In this document: positions 19,192 to 29,284 of the stretch, piece after piece | How positions within the stretch are numbered: the first letter of the stretch is position 1 | How the letters are laid out: every line of letters starts with the position of its first letter | DNA from: a bacterium | GTDB taxonomy: Bacteria > Planctomycetota > Planctomycetia > Isosphaerales > Isosphaeraceae | DNA: 64,000 nucleotides | Assembly: GCA_016125085.1 (NCBI GenBank) | Contig: WGMM01000031.1 | Location: 124,001 to 188,000 of the forward strand | Direction of reading: 5' to 3' | Notes under the pieces: generated by a model | What the model saw: the letters and a program-made list of their open reading frames with translations, nothing else | What the model was told of the DNA's origin: nothing | Database searches by the model: none | Made by a program: the position numbers and the translations under genes

Positions 19192-20859
19192 TTAAAGCAC
19201 GGAACGCGTCTGACGGATTTTCGAGCCTGGGGCCCATTTGACGAACACGAGAATCGTGGCCACGATCATCACGATGACGACCCCGGCGAGACCGGATTCA
19301 TGACTGTCATGTTCCTGAATGAGACTCACAAGAACCTGCCCGCCTGTCGGAACCGGCGAAAGACGCCAAGCTGGCACGATTGCCCAGGAAGGCGAGTTCC
19401 AAAGCCACCAAGCTGACAGAAGCACCGTTGCCACCGGCAGTTTGGTGTGACTGCCCCGCCACGTTCGGCTTGCCAGAACTTCCGCATGACGTTTCGGAAT
19501 GCCAAGTGTGATTGCCGCTTCCGAAGCGGCCAGCGCCATGGCCTCAGGCGTCCCGGATCGTGATGCGTTTTTGTCGGACCGCCTGAATGACACTGTGGTG
19601 ATTCCGGCCGCCACGAAGAAAAAGAAAACCGGAAACCAGATCTCGCTGGCCAATCGATCGAAAATGACCGAACTGCTGCCTGTCACGAATCGATCCGCCA
19701 GAACAGTGAGAATTCCGACCGAACAGATCGCAACTTCCAGAGGACAGAATGAAGTGAGATCATTCAGGAATCGGACCGCCCGTACCGCATTCGCGAATCT
19801 GGCAAGGATGGCCAGAAACAAGCCCGTCGCCAGGACAACTCCTGATCCGAGAGTCCATGAAGCAATCCATTCCCAATGAGTTACGGCGATCTCCACGAGT
19901 CGAAACCCGCTGCTGCTCTGAATTAGCCGGATGCATGCAGCGACAGCCAGCATCGCAGCCAAAAGCACAGGCCACATCGCCGGCAAGAGCCAGGCCCGGG
20001 AACGAGCCGCGGGGATCTCGGTAACATCCGACGGGATAGAGCTTTCCTGTATGACGATGTTTCCCCTGCAATGATTACCGCATGCCAATCGGAAAGCGAA
20101 GGCGACGATGGTCCAGATCACGTAGAGCAAGAGCAGCCATGAGGAAGCATCGACGAGACTTCTCAGATCGCCTGCCGCAAACAGCTGCGAAACTTTGCCT
20201 ATTGGCCAGTTCGCCAGGCCCAGGAAAAAGACCGGAGTCGGATCGAAAAGACACACCGCCGCGATTCGCTTCGCTTCTTTCCGATAATCCGCGGCGACAC
20301 GCGGGATCAGTGCGACTTTCATTGCCGGCAGAGATCCGCCTGCGAGCGTCCTCGCCGCATCCCACTCGCCGCGTGTGACGCTCCGGGCCGCATTCGCCAG
20401 AATCTCGCCGATTCGTGCTGCCCCCCACCAGCCGACCCAGACGAACCAGACATAAGCGATCATCGAATCAGGAATCGGACTCAATCCGGTTGCTGCTCGA
20501 CCTGCTGCGAAACAAGCCGGAAACACCCAGGCCGGAATGCGACCCGGAAGCAATGCGAGTGCCCGAACGGCCCTGTAAACCCGATTGCCGGACTGTGCCG
20601 AAGCAAGACCAAGCCCGGTGCCGATTACGCAAGCCGCGAATACCGCCGAAAAGCTGCCGCCAAATGCCATCAGCAATGACTGACGATTCTCGGCATCGGC
20701 CAGAACGATCGCGGGCAAGATCAAGCCGAATCGCCCCGAACCTGAGGCGATGTCGTTGAGAAATAAGGCAGCGTAAAGAACCGGGGCCACGAAAATCGCG
20801 AAGAAGACGGTTATCGCAAACCAGGCGAGCACCTGTTCCCGAATCGGTCGTCCGCTCAT
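19192..20859 (-). CDS. ABC transporter permease (two fused permease halves, Fe3+/thiamine-like)
   Basis: Multi-pass hydrophobic. Two EAA-loop-like segments (EWDAARTLAGGSLPAMKVALIPRV; SEAAITLGIPKRHAEVLASRTW). ATG at 20859 proposed. Confidence 0.7.
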   Translation of the reverse strand: MSGRPIREQVLAWFAITVFFAIFVAPVLYAALFLNDIASGSGRFGLILPAIVLADAENRQSLLMAFGGSFSAVFAACVIGTGLGLASAQSGNRVYRAVRALALLPGRIPAWVFPACFAAGRAATGLSPIPDSMIAYVWFVWVGWWGAARIGEILANAARSVTRGEWDAARTLAGGSLPAMKVALIPRVAADYRKEAKRIAAVCLFDPTPVFFLGLANWPIGKVSQLFAAGDLRSLVDASSWLLLLYVIWTIVAFAFRLACGNHCRGNIVIQESSIPSDVTEIPAARSRAWLLPAMWPVLLAAMLAVAACIRLIQSSSGFRLVEIAVTHWEWIASWTLGSGVVLATGLFLAILARFANAVRAVRFLNDLTSFCPLEVAICSVGILTVLADRFVTGSSSVIFDRLASEIWFPVFFFFVAAGITTVSFRRSDKNASRSGTPEAMALAASEAAITLGIPKRHAEVLASRTWRGSHTKLPVATVLLSAWWLWNSPSWAIVPAWRLSPVPTGGQVLVSLIQEHDSHESGLAGVVIVMIVATILVFVKWAPGSKIRQTRSVL

Positions 20860-21081
20860 GCCGGGTGTTTCTTGGTTCACGTGCCGAGTATCCGCCGAAG
20901 CTCGTTCACGGCTGCCATTGCCCGGCCGGAAATCGGGCAAGCGTTCGTCGCAGCCGCTGATGAGGGATTGTAACCGGTCGTTTCGTGTTCTTAACATACT
21001 CTGGTTCGACGACCGGCAGGCGGCTCGGCAAGTTCGTTCGTATCGCGGCCATCTGTGAATCCTGAATCGCGGAGACATCCC

Positions 21082-22164
21082 ATGACCACCGAAACTCTGC
21101 GGAAATGGGCGGACCTGCTTGTGGACTACTGCGTCCAGATCAAGCCGGGCGAAACAGTTCTGATCGCCTCGGAAACCACAGCGGAACCATTGGCCCGATT
21201 GACGGCCGAAGCCGCGATCAAGCGAGGAGCCTTGCCGATCATCCGCCTGGAAATCCCGGGAATGACCGAATATCTGATCCGCCACGGCAGCCTGGACCAG
21301 ATCCGCCACGTTCACGTAAGCACCTACGCAGATGCCAGTTCAGCCGATGCACGCATACGTATTCTGGCCGAATCGCAAGTCAAGACCGAAACGGACCCTG
21401 AGAAAAAAGCGATATACGAAAAGGCAAGGGAGCCGCTTCGGCATCTGATGGCCGGCAGACGCTGGGCCCTGACGCAATTTCCGACCGAAACCTACGCCCA
21501 ACTCGCCGGGATGTCGATGCAGGATTACGAATCTTTCGTCACTTCGGCGATGTATCTCGACCGTGACGACCCCGTGGCAGCCTGGCAGGAACTTGGCCGG
21601 CGACAAGCCAAAGTGATCGAACGGGTGAAAGTGGCCTCGAAAATTCGGCTGGTCGCCGAAGGTACGGATCTGACGCTGGACGTCACTGGCCGAACCTGGA
21701 TCAATTCCGACGGCCGTCGCAATATGCCTTCCGGCGAAGTTTTCACAGGTCCTCATGAAAATTCCGCGCAGGGCCGCCTGCATTGCGCTCGCCCCGTTCT
21801 GAGGGACGGGGTACGGCTGGAAGGCATTACGCTGACCTTCGAAAAAGGCAAAGTGGTCGAAGCCGCCGCGACCGTCGGGCAGGATTATCTGCGCGCCATG
21901 ATCGCTATGGACGAAGGCGCGAGCTTCGTCGGCGAACTCGGCCTGGGCCTGAACGATGGAATCGACCGGTTCAGCGGTTCGATCCTTTTCGACGAGAAAA
22001 TCGGCGGCACAGCGCATGTCGCGCTGGGGTCGAGCTATCCGGAAACCGGCGGCACGAATCGATCGGCCCTGCATTGGGATTTCATCATCGATTTGCGTGA
22101 TGGCGGGAAAATTCTGGCGGATGATTCGGTCGTCTGTGAAAATGGCCTCTGGCGAATCGATTGA
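21082..22164 (+). CDS. Aminopeptidase, M29 family
   Basis: KWADLLVDYCVQIKPGETVLI; candidate metal ligands in GEVFTGP, FVGELGLG, GTAHVALG, ALHWDFI. Confidence 0.9.
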   Translation: MTTETLRKWADLLVDYCVQIKPGETVLIASETTAEPLARLTAEAAIKRGALPIIRLEIPGMTEYLIRHGSLDQIRHVHVSTYADASSADARIRILAESQVKTETDPEKKAIYEKAREPLRHLMAGRRWALTQFPTETYAQLAGMSMQDYESFVTSAMYLDRDDPVAAWQELGRRQAKVIERVKVASKIRLVAEGTDLTLDVTGRTWINSDGRRNMPSGEVFTGPHENSAQGRLHCARPVLRDGVRLEGITLTFEKGKVVEAAATVGQDYLRAMIAMDEGASFVGELGLGLNDGIDRFSGSILFDEKIGGTAHVALGSSYPETGGTNRSALHWDFIIDLRDGGKILADDSVVCENGLWRID

Positions 22165-22242
22165 GGTTCGGAAGCCCTACGGCGAAATCCGACGAGGACG
22201 TGAGCGATCGGATCCGGAATTTTCCTGAGAAAAGAGGCTCGC

Positions 22243-23586
22243 ATGCAACGGTTCGAACGCCCGGATCGCCCCGGACCTGGATTTCGATGTTTCGTTTTGC
22301 TGCTTATCGCATCAGCTTATTCGCAGGCGAGCATCAAGGCGCAGGATGCCCTGAAAGATCGGGTCGACCAGCTTATCGAACGCCTCGGCTCGGAAGACGA
22401 TGCCCAGGCCGCCAAAGCACAGGAGGCCTTGATCAAGCTGGGCGACAAAATCCTGCCCCTCTTGCCGGCGTCGGGGAACTCCGCAGGCAGCGAACGTGCC
22501 GGCAAAAGACTTCAGGAAATTCGGAAATCCCTGGACGGAGCCGGCAATCGGTCGACCGGTGCGGCGAAGGTGAACTTGACCGGCGAATCGCTGCGGCTTT
22601 CCGATGTCATGAAAGCGCTTCAGCGCCAGACCGGCAATACGCTCATCGATCTGCGTGAACAAAATGGCCAGGTTGCGACGAATCCTTCGATCGCCCTGGA
22701 TCTGAAAGATCGTCCATTCTTGGAAGCCCTCGACGAAATCGCTGAAAAAGCGGGTCTTTCGCTGAACTATTACAACGCCGAAGGCGCGATCGGTTATCTG
22801 GAAGGGGCCGCGATGATGCCTGATGCGGCCAAACCTGCCCCGCAGGAGAAGTACGTAGCCTATGTCGACGCTTTTCGCATCGCGCTCAACCAGTTGCTCG
22901 TTTCACGCGATTTCGCGACCGGGGCGTCGACGGCGAACCTGCGTATGGAGTTCGTCTGGGAACCCAGGCTCAGGCCCCTGGCGATGAAGCTGGACACTTC
23001 GAAAATCGAAGCCCGCGATGACAAGGGACGCAAGATCACGGCCTCCGTCAGTGGCGAGTCGATGGAACTCGCGATCAGGCCTGAGAATCCGATCGTCGAC
23101 TTGAATCTGAATCTTTCCGCCCCACCGCGTGACGCCGCGAAAATCGAATCCTTGAGCATCGAAACGGAGCTGACCTTACCGACAAAGACCCTGAGCCTGG
23201 CCGTGCCGGATATCACGAAGCAGGACTCCAAGGCCGAAATGGGGCAAGCATCGATGCGGATCCTCGAATTCGAGGCTGATCCGCCAGTCTGGAAAGTTCG
23301 GGCCGAACTCACGACACCCCGGCCGGCGGGGGCGGAAAACCTGGACAGTTATCGTGAATCGGGCCTGGCACCGACAGTCGCCCTGACGAAGGCCGATTCC
23401 GCACGCATACCCCTGAACGGCGGCTTCTCCGTCGGCCCCGGCAACGGCCCTGGCAAGCTCGTATACGAACTGCTTTTCGTCGATATCACGGGACGCCCCG
23501 AAGACCACGGGCTCGTCGTGGAAATACCCGGCGAACTGAAAACCGTACCGGTGCGCTGGACCTTTCAAGCGATCCCCCTGCCCTGA
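22243..23586 (+). CDS. Hypothetical secreted protein with STN-like segment
   Basis: Signal-like N-terminus; LRLSDVMKALQRQTGNTLIDLREQNGQ...ALDLKDRPFLEALDEIAEKAGLSLNYY. Confidence 0.6.
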   Translation: MQRFERPDRPGPGFRCFVLLLIASAYSQASIKAQDALKDRVDQLIERLGSEDDAQAAKAQEALIKLGDKILPLLPASGNSAGSERAGKRLQEIRKSLDGAGNRSTGAAKVNLTGESLRLSDVMKALQRQTGNTLIDLREQNGQVATNPSIALDLKDRPFLEALDEIAEKAGLSLNYYNAEGAIGYLEGAAMMPDAAKPAPQEKYVAYVDAFRIALNQLLVSRDFATGASTANLRMEFVWEPRLRPLAMKLDTSKIEARDDKGRKITASVSGESMELAIRPENPIVDLNLNLSAPPRDAAKIESLSIETELTLPTKTLSLAVPDITKQDSKAEMGQASMRILEFEADPPVWKVRAELTTPRPAGAENLDSYRESGLAPTVALTKADSARIPLNGGFSVGPGNGPGKLVYELLFVDITGRPEDHGLVVEIPGELKTVPVRWTFQAIPLP

Positions 23587-23593
23587 CGCCCCC

Positions 23594-23607
23594 TGTGTTC
23601 GAACACA
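23594..23607. promoter_or_regulatory. Perfect 14-bp palindrome in a short intergenic gap
   Basis: TGTGTTCGAACACA read directly, between stop 23586 and start 23629. Confidence 0.35.
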
Positions 23608-23628
23608 CCACTTCACCGATCATCTTAC

Positions 23629-24684
23629 ATGAACAGAACTTCGATCCCTGCTCGCACTCCGGAACGCACCAGAAACGCCTTCACATTGATCGAGCTGCTC
23701 GTCGTCATCGCGATTATCGCGGTGCTGATTTCTCTGCTGCTGCCGGCCGTCCAGGCGGCACGCGAAGCGGCCCGGAGATCGGCGTGCGTGAACAATCTCA
23801 AGCAGCTCGGCCTGGCGATCCACAATTACGAATCGATTCACGGCGCGTTTCCGCCTTCGCTCGTGGTCCAGGGAACTGGAAACACCGTCACGAACTGGAC
23901 CGGATGGAGCATTCATGCCAGGCTTTTGCCGCTGATCGAACAGTCGAACAGTTTCAACCTTTCGAATTTCTGGTTTTCGGCCGATGGTCCGCAGAACGTC
24001 ACCGTCTCGTCGTCGAAAATGGCGGTGCTGATCTGCCCTTCGGAGCCTGACCCAAATCCGGCTCCAGCCAACCAGGGGATCTCGAACGTCACGAATTACG
24101 GCTGGATCATGGGTGACTGGTACGTCTGGGGCGGATTTTCCGCCGTGACGAACCGTGCCCCGTTCGGTCCGAACCGGAGCCGCCCGCTGGCGGCCTTCAC
24201 GGACGGCCTTTCGAACACGGTGATCGCCTCGGAAGGGATCGCCAAATTGCCGCTTTATCGAGACTGCGGCGGATTGTCGAAAATTCGTGATCCCTTTACA
24301 GCACCTGCCCCGGAAGCCAGTCCGGAAGAATGGCTGCCTGAACTTCAGGGAGGCGGTCGCTGCGAATTCAAGACCGCTCACTCGGAATGGACGGACGGAC
24401 AGGTGCATCACACGGGGCTGACGACCGCGTGGACTCCGAACCGCATGATTCTGGGAAAGACGCCCGCGGGACAGACCGTGCCTATGGACATCACGGGCCA
24501 AAGGGAGAAACTGGGCGGTCCGACGTTTTCCTCGATCACGGCACGCAGCAAGCATCCCGGTGGCGTGAATGCCCTGGTCGGCGACGGCTCCGTCCGCTTC
24601 GTCAAGGACGGAATCGCGGGAATGGTATGGCGTGCTCTGGGAACCGTCGGCGGCGGCGAAATCGTGTCCGCAGAGGCGTTCTGA
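23629..24684 (+). CDS. DUF1559 pseudopilin-like protein with prepilin N-methylation motif
   Basis: [56 protein letters not shown]-terminal [18 protein letters not shown]. Confidence 0.95.
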   Translation: MNRTSIPARTPERTRNAFTLIELLVVIAIIAVLISLLLPAVQAAREAARRSACVNNLKQLGLAIHNYESIHGAFPPSLVVQGTGNTVTNWTGWSIHARLLPLIEQSNSFNLSNFWFSADGPQNVTVSSSKMAVLICPSEPDPNPAPANQGISNVTNYGWIMGDWYVWGGFSAVTNRAPFGPNRSRPLAAFTDGLSNTVIASEGIAKLPLYRDCGGLSKIRDPFTAPAPEASPEEWLPELQGGGRCEFKTAHSEWTDGQVHHTGLTTAWTPNRMILGKTPAGQTVPMDITGQREKLGGPTFSSITARSKHPGGVNALVGDGSVRFVKDGIAGMVWRALGTVGGGEIVSAEAF

Positions 24685-25038
24685 ATCGAGCTGAGGGGGT
24701 ACGAAACACGTCGAACTTCGATAATCAAATCCAGATACGGGGAGATTTCGATGCCATCTCCACGGAAAATTCGCGGAATTCCTTTCGACGAAAGGCAGAT
24801 TTGGTCTTGTCGGAACCGATCGATTGATGTACGTTGACGATGCAGGCAGTAATGCCCAACCACTCATCCATCCAACCGCCATATACGCATCGAATCGATC
24901 ATCTCGCAGGGGTTGGCACGTTCCCGCCTGGCATATTCGGTCCATAGTCTGTTCGACGCACGGACTTCGGGACGAGTCCCACGTATTCCGTCACAAATGA
25001 TTCGTAGGAGAGCCTCCATTGCCGGAGGCATGAACGCG

Positions 25039-25545
25039 ATGGCGAAGCGACTTTACGTTGGAAACCTGCCGTATGGGACAGCTTCTCAGGACTTGCAGGC
25101 ATTGTTCGAGACATACGGTCAAGTCATCTCGGCCCAGGTGCTGAGTGACCGCGAAACGGGTCGCAGCCGCGGCTTCGGGTTCGTGGAGATGGAAAACGAT
25201 TCCGAAGCCCTCAAGGCCATCGAAAGCCTGGACGGCCAGGACTTCCAGGGCCGTCGACTGACAGTGAACGAGGCACGTGCTCGTCAAGCCGGAGGTGGCG
25301 GCGGAGGAGGTGGTGGTGGTGGTGGCTACCGCGGTGGCTACGGCGGTGGCGGTGGTGGCGGATACGCCAGCGGTGGTGGTGGCGGCTACGGCGGCGGAGG
25401 AGGATACGGCGGCGATAGCGGCGGTGGATACGGCGGTGGGGGCGGTGGAGGCGGTGGGGGCGGTCGTGATCGAGGCGGTGACCGTGATCGCGACCGTGGT
25501 GACCGCGGCCGGGGTCGTGGCCGGGACCGCGACGACGATTATTGA
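25039..25545 (+). CDS. RRM RNA-binding protein with Gly-rich (RGG-like) C-terminal tail
   Basis: KRLYVGNLPYGTASQDLQALFETYGQV; SRGFGFVEMEN (RNP1); glycine/tyrosine tail; RD-rich end. Confidence 0.93.
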   Translation: MAKRLYVGNLPYGTASQDLQALFETYGQVISAQVLSDRETGRSRGFGFVEMENDSEALKAIESLDGQDFQGRRLTVNEARARQAGGGGGGGGGGGGYRGGYGGGGGGGYASGGGGGYGGGGGYGGDSGGGYGGGGGGGGGGGRDRGGDRDRDRGDRGRGRGRDRDDDY

Positions 25546-25723
25546 TTCCGATCTGTCGCTCGTGAACGATCGAATCGGCATGACCTTCGCCACGCTTGCC
25601 AGGCGTGATCGAAGGTAGCCGTGCGTTCTCGCTCGCTTCCGTGAAATATCGCTTGGACGGTTCGGCGTCCGATGCGTAAGATCAGGGATATGGTGTTCCC
25701 CTGATCGAAAGGCTGCCGCAGAG

Positions 25724-26077
25724 ATGACCCAAAAATCCGATAATCCATCGAACACGTCCGCAACTTCGGCGTGTTCCGTCGCGGATCAATGGAAATCGCG
25801 ACAAGCATCAGAAATCACTCAGGAATGGCACCCCGATCCTGCTGACCCGATAGGAAAACGGGTCTCCGACGTCTTCGATCGTGTGATCAACCCCGAGCTG
25901 GCTCGTGACGGCGGTTCGGTCGAACTCGTCGAAGTCGACAAGGATCGAGTTGCCCGCATTCGTTTGAAGGGCAGCTGTCAGGGCTGCGCGTCTTCGGCCA
26001 TTCGCCTTTCGATGATCCTTGAACCGACGGTCAAATCATTCGTGCCTGAGGTCAAGTTCCTGGAAGTGGTCCCGTGA
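25724..26077 (+). CDS. NifU-like C-terminal domain (Fe-S scaffold) protein
   Basis: RVINPELARDGGSVELVEVDKDRVARIRLKGSCQGCASSAIRLSMILEPTVKSFVPEV, containing CxxC. Confidence 0.92.
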   Translation: MTQKSDNPSNTSATSACSVADQWKSRQASEITQEWHPDPADPIGKRVSDVFDRVINPELARDGGSVELVEVDKDRVARIRLKGSCQGCASSAIRLSMILEPTVKSFVPEVKFLEVVP

Positions 26078-27300
26078 CGACAGCCAGGCCGGCGTCCGAC
26101 TCTGAGCGTTCGTCGATTCCCGTTTTCGATCAGAGGCCTGCCGAACATCCTTCCTGGATCGTTCCGCGTTCCGCTTACCTGCACATTCCTTTTTGTGCTC
26201 ACAAGTGCGGATATTGCGACTTTGCATCCGTCGCGGGTCAGGACGACCTGGCGGACGCTTATCTCGACGCTCTCCGGCACGAAATACGGAGATCTCTCGA
26301 CGATCTTCCTTCGCTCGATACGATCTTCGTCGGTGGCGGAACGCCCACACGCCTGTCGGCTCTGCAGCTGGAACGCTTCTGCGACATCGTTCGCGATACT
26401 TTTCGGCTTCTGCCCGGCTACGAATGGACGATCGAGGCCAACCCCGGCACGCTCGACCGGGATAAAGTTGCGATACTCGCTCGCCATGGCGTCACCAGAG
26501 TCAGCCTCGGCGCTCAGTCGTTCGATTCGGACGCCCTGGCGGCACTGGAACGCAACCACGCTCCACGCGATGTGTTCCGTTCCGTCGAACTCGTTCGCGA
26601 AGCCGGCCTGAAGTGGTCTCTCGACCTTATTTTCGGCGCACCTGGATCATCGACCCGCACCTGGAATTCCGATCTGGATACCGTACTTGGCCTTGCGCCT
26701 TATCATCTCTCGTGTTACGGCCTGGTCTACGAAAAAGGGACGGAATTGTGGAAACGGCTCCAGGCCGGGCTCGTGGAACCGGTCGACGAGGATCTCGAGG
26801 CGTCCATGTACGAGACGACCATCGACCGCCTCTCCGCCGCAGGGCTGGATCAATACGAAATCTCGAACTACGCGAAGTCGGGCTTCGAATGCAGGCATAA
26901 CCTCGTCTACTGGCGAAACGATGCCTATTACGGGTTCGGCCTGGGCGCGGCACGATACGTCGCAGGTCTCAGGGCTACGAACATTCGTGACCTGCCCGGC
27001 TACATTCGCCGCATCGAACGAGGTGAGGACGTCACGGGCCCGAGCGAACGGCTGTCACCGCTCGAACGGGCAGGCGAAACGGCCACGCTGATGATTCGAA
27101 GGACATCGATCGGAATCGGCCGGGCCGATTTCTTCATTCGTACTGGTTTCGAACTGGATGCGCTGTTCGGCCCCGTGCTTCGCAAACACGAATCGAACGG
27201 GTTGATTTCGGACGACGGCCACACGATTCACCTCACACGAAAGGGTATCATGCTGGCGGATTGCGTCGCGGCTGACTTCACTGAACCGATCCAGCCCTGA
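26074..27300 (+). CDS. hemW: Radical SAM HemW / coproporphyrinogen III oxidase-like protein
   Basis: SAYLHIPFCAHKCGYCDFAS (CxxxCxxC), FVGGGTPTRLS, TIEANPGTLD, RVSLGAQSF. GTGA overlap with upstream CDS. Confidence 0.93.
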   Translation: MTTARPASDSERSSIPVFDQRPAEHPSWIVPRSAYLHIPFCAHKCGYCDFASVAGQDDLADAYLDALRHEIRRSLDDLPSLDTIFVGGGTPTRLSALQLERFCDIVRDTFRLLPGYEWTIEANPGTLDRDKVAILARHGVTRVSLGAQSFDSDALAALERNHAPRDVFRSVELVREAGLKWSLDLIFGAPGSSTRTWNSDLDTVLGLAPYHLSCYGLVYEKGTELWKRLQAGLVEPVDEDLEASMYETTIDRLSAAGLDQYEISNYAKSGFECRHNLVYWRNDAYYGFGLGAARYVAGLRATNIRDLPGYIRRIERGEDVTGPSERLSPLERAGETATLMIRRTSIGIGRADFFIRTGFELDALFGPVLRKHESNGLISDDGHTIHLTRKGIMLADCVAADFTEPIQP

Positions 27301-27403
27301 TCGCCCCCGGAGTCACATCGGCCCGTCCTGTTTCCTGAACGATTAGCACTGGTCCCAGACCGCACTCTCCTCAGACATACCAGCGAAAGTGAGCGATCCG
27401 GAT

Positions 27404-28144
27404 ATGAGCGGAAAAGGTCAAGTCGCACTCGTTACAGGGTCTGGCACCGGAATCGGCCGATCCGCCGCACTCATGCTGGCCGATCGGGGCTACGATATCG
27501 TCGTGAATTATTCCCGAAGTGCCGACGACGCTGCCAGGACAGTCCAGGACATCGAGAACCGTGGCGTTCGCGCGATCGCGATTCAGGCCGACGTCGCCGA
27601 CGACAATGCTGTCAGACGCATGGTCGAACGAACGGTAGACCAGTTCGGCGGCCTGAATGTGCTCGTGAACAACGCCGCGACGACCCATTTCATCGACCAT
27701 ACCGACCTCGAATCCGTCACGGAGCATGTCTGGAACGATATCCTGAACGTGAACGTCAAGGGCTTGTTTTCCTGCTGCCGGGCGGCAATGCCGTATCTGG
27801 CCGCAAGCACGGGCCGGATTGTCAATGTCGCCTCGGTGGCCGGTATCGCGGGTAGCGGCTCTTCCATCCCTTATGCGGCGAGCAAGGGCGCGGTCATCAC
27901 TCTGACTAAAAGTCTGGCCAAAGCCTTCGCGCCGAATGTGCGGGTCAACGCTGTAGCCCCAGGGCCGGTCCAGACACGCTGGCTGGCCGATCATCAGGAC
28001 ATGGTCGAATCGGCAATGCGGCTGACTCCGCTTGGCCGACCCGCGACGCCCGACGATATCGCCGAAGCCATCGTGTTTCTTGCGGATGTAACCACCCTCA
28101 TGACCGGCCAGGTCGTGGTGCTCGATGGCGGACGAACGATCTGA
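27404..28144 (+). CDS. SDR-family NAD(P)-dependent oxidoreductase
   Basis: VALVTGSGTGIGRSAA, VLVNNAAT, IPYAASKGAVITLTKSLAKAF. Confidence 0.92.
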   Translation: MSGKGQVALVTGSGTGIGRSAALMLADRGYDIVVNYSRSADDAARTVQDIENRGVRAIAIQADVADDNAVRRMVERTVDQFGGLNVLVNNAATTHFIDHTDLESVTEHVWNDILNVNVKGLFSCCRAAMPYLAASTGRIVNVASVAGIAGSGSSIPYAASKGAVITLTKSLAKAFAPNVRVNAVAPGPVQTRWLADHQDMVESAMRLTPLGRPATPDDIAEAIVFLADVTTLMTGQVVVLDGGRTI

Positions 28145-28168
28145 TCGCCATGCGGCAGGAGAATCGAT

Positions 28169-29284
28169 TCACTCGATGCGGACATCCTGCGGAGCTACCA
28201 GATCGACCCGCGCCTTCAAAGCCAGATAAAGCGCAGCCGAAAAGGCGAATACGAATCCGGTCGGCCAGGTGACAGCCGCCAGCTTGATCGCCGACTCCCA
28301 GAATGCGAACGCGCCTGAAGAGACTTCAGGCATCGTCCACGGATCCGGGAAATTCCGGCCGGTCGCGCTCATGCCTTTCTCCATCAGCCCGAAATCGACT
28401 GCGGAGTGCCGCAAAACCGCGACAAGTGCCCTGAGAAACCAGCGCACCACGTAATATCCTGCCGTATGGATCAGGATGCCGATTTTGATCGTCAGCGCCC
28501 ACGTCACCGGCGCTTGAAACAGGTAACACTGCGACCTTGTCAAAGCGTCGAAGCTGTCCGACTCCTCGACCATCGCGGCCCCGAGCAGCAAAGGCCAGCC
28601 CAGAAAGACGCCCGCAATAGCCAGAACGAGCATCGCGGCAGGCACGATCATCACAGGAATGACCACCCAGGCGAGCCATTCCCCAGCGACCGGAATACGC
28701 GTGACCGCACCGAGCATCGCCAGAATGAAGCTGAGAATCAGCCCGAGGGCCCCCATCTTGGCGACAGCGAACCAATGCGCATGGCCATGCCTCAAGGCAT
28801 AGCCAAGTGACTGCAAATAGCCGGGGATCGGCTGCCGGGTCATCCGGGCCATTGCGATACGGCAGATCGCCCCGCCGAAAACGCCCCAGATGGCCAGCGT
28901 CAACAAAAGCTCTGGGATGGCCTGACACGCTTCGAAAACCGAGCGTGAAGAGATCATGTCAAGAAACGGTGCGACAAGCCCCAGCGGACCGACCCAGGCC
29001 TTGTCGAACAAATCCTGAAATCGTTCCGGCAGGATGTGCGAGGCCGAAACGACCCAGGACCGGGCGACTTTCTGACGGTCCAGCCCAATGAGTCCGCAAG
29101 CCAGGTTATCGAGCATCAGGGCCGACATGAGCAGTGCCCATGACCGAGGCATCACCGAGGCCCGAAACGCTGCAACCGACAAACCCGCGGCCATCGGGAT
29201 CGTGGCACGGGCGGCACGCCATTCGAATCGCCCCACAAGCGGCCCATCGCCCGGGGTCACACGGTTTTCGATGGAACTGTGCAT
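28169..29284 (-). CDS. Hypothetical multi-pass membrane protein
   Basis: Several hydrophobic segments; start overlaps the 3' end of the upstream mannose-6-phosphate isomerase gene. Confidence 0.7.
   Translation of the reverse strand: MHSSIENRVTPGDGPLVGRFEWRAARATIPMAAGLSVAAFRASVMPRSWALLMSALMLDNLACGLIGLDRQKVARSWVVSASHILPERFQDLFDKAWVGPLGLVAPFLDMISSRSVFEACQAIPELLLTLAIWGVFGGAICRIAMARMTRQPIPGYLQSLGYALRHGHAHWFAVAKMGALGLILSFILAMLGAVTRIPVAGEWLAWVVIPVMIVPAAMLVLAIAGVFLGWPLLLGAAMVEESDSFDALTRSQCYLFQAPVTWALTIKIGILIHTAGYYVVRWFLRALVAVLRHSAVDFGLMEKGMSATGRNFPDPWTMPEVSSGAFAFWESAIKLAAVTWPTGFVFAFSAALYLALKARVDLVAPQDVRIE

Noticed and set aside
23594-23607. LexA-type SOS box
   Set aside because: The half-sites are GTTC-GAAC without the spacer of the known GAAC-N4-GTTC box; no SOS gene adjoins it.
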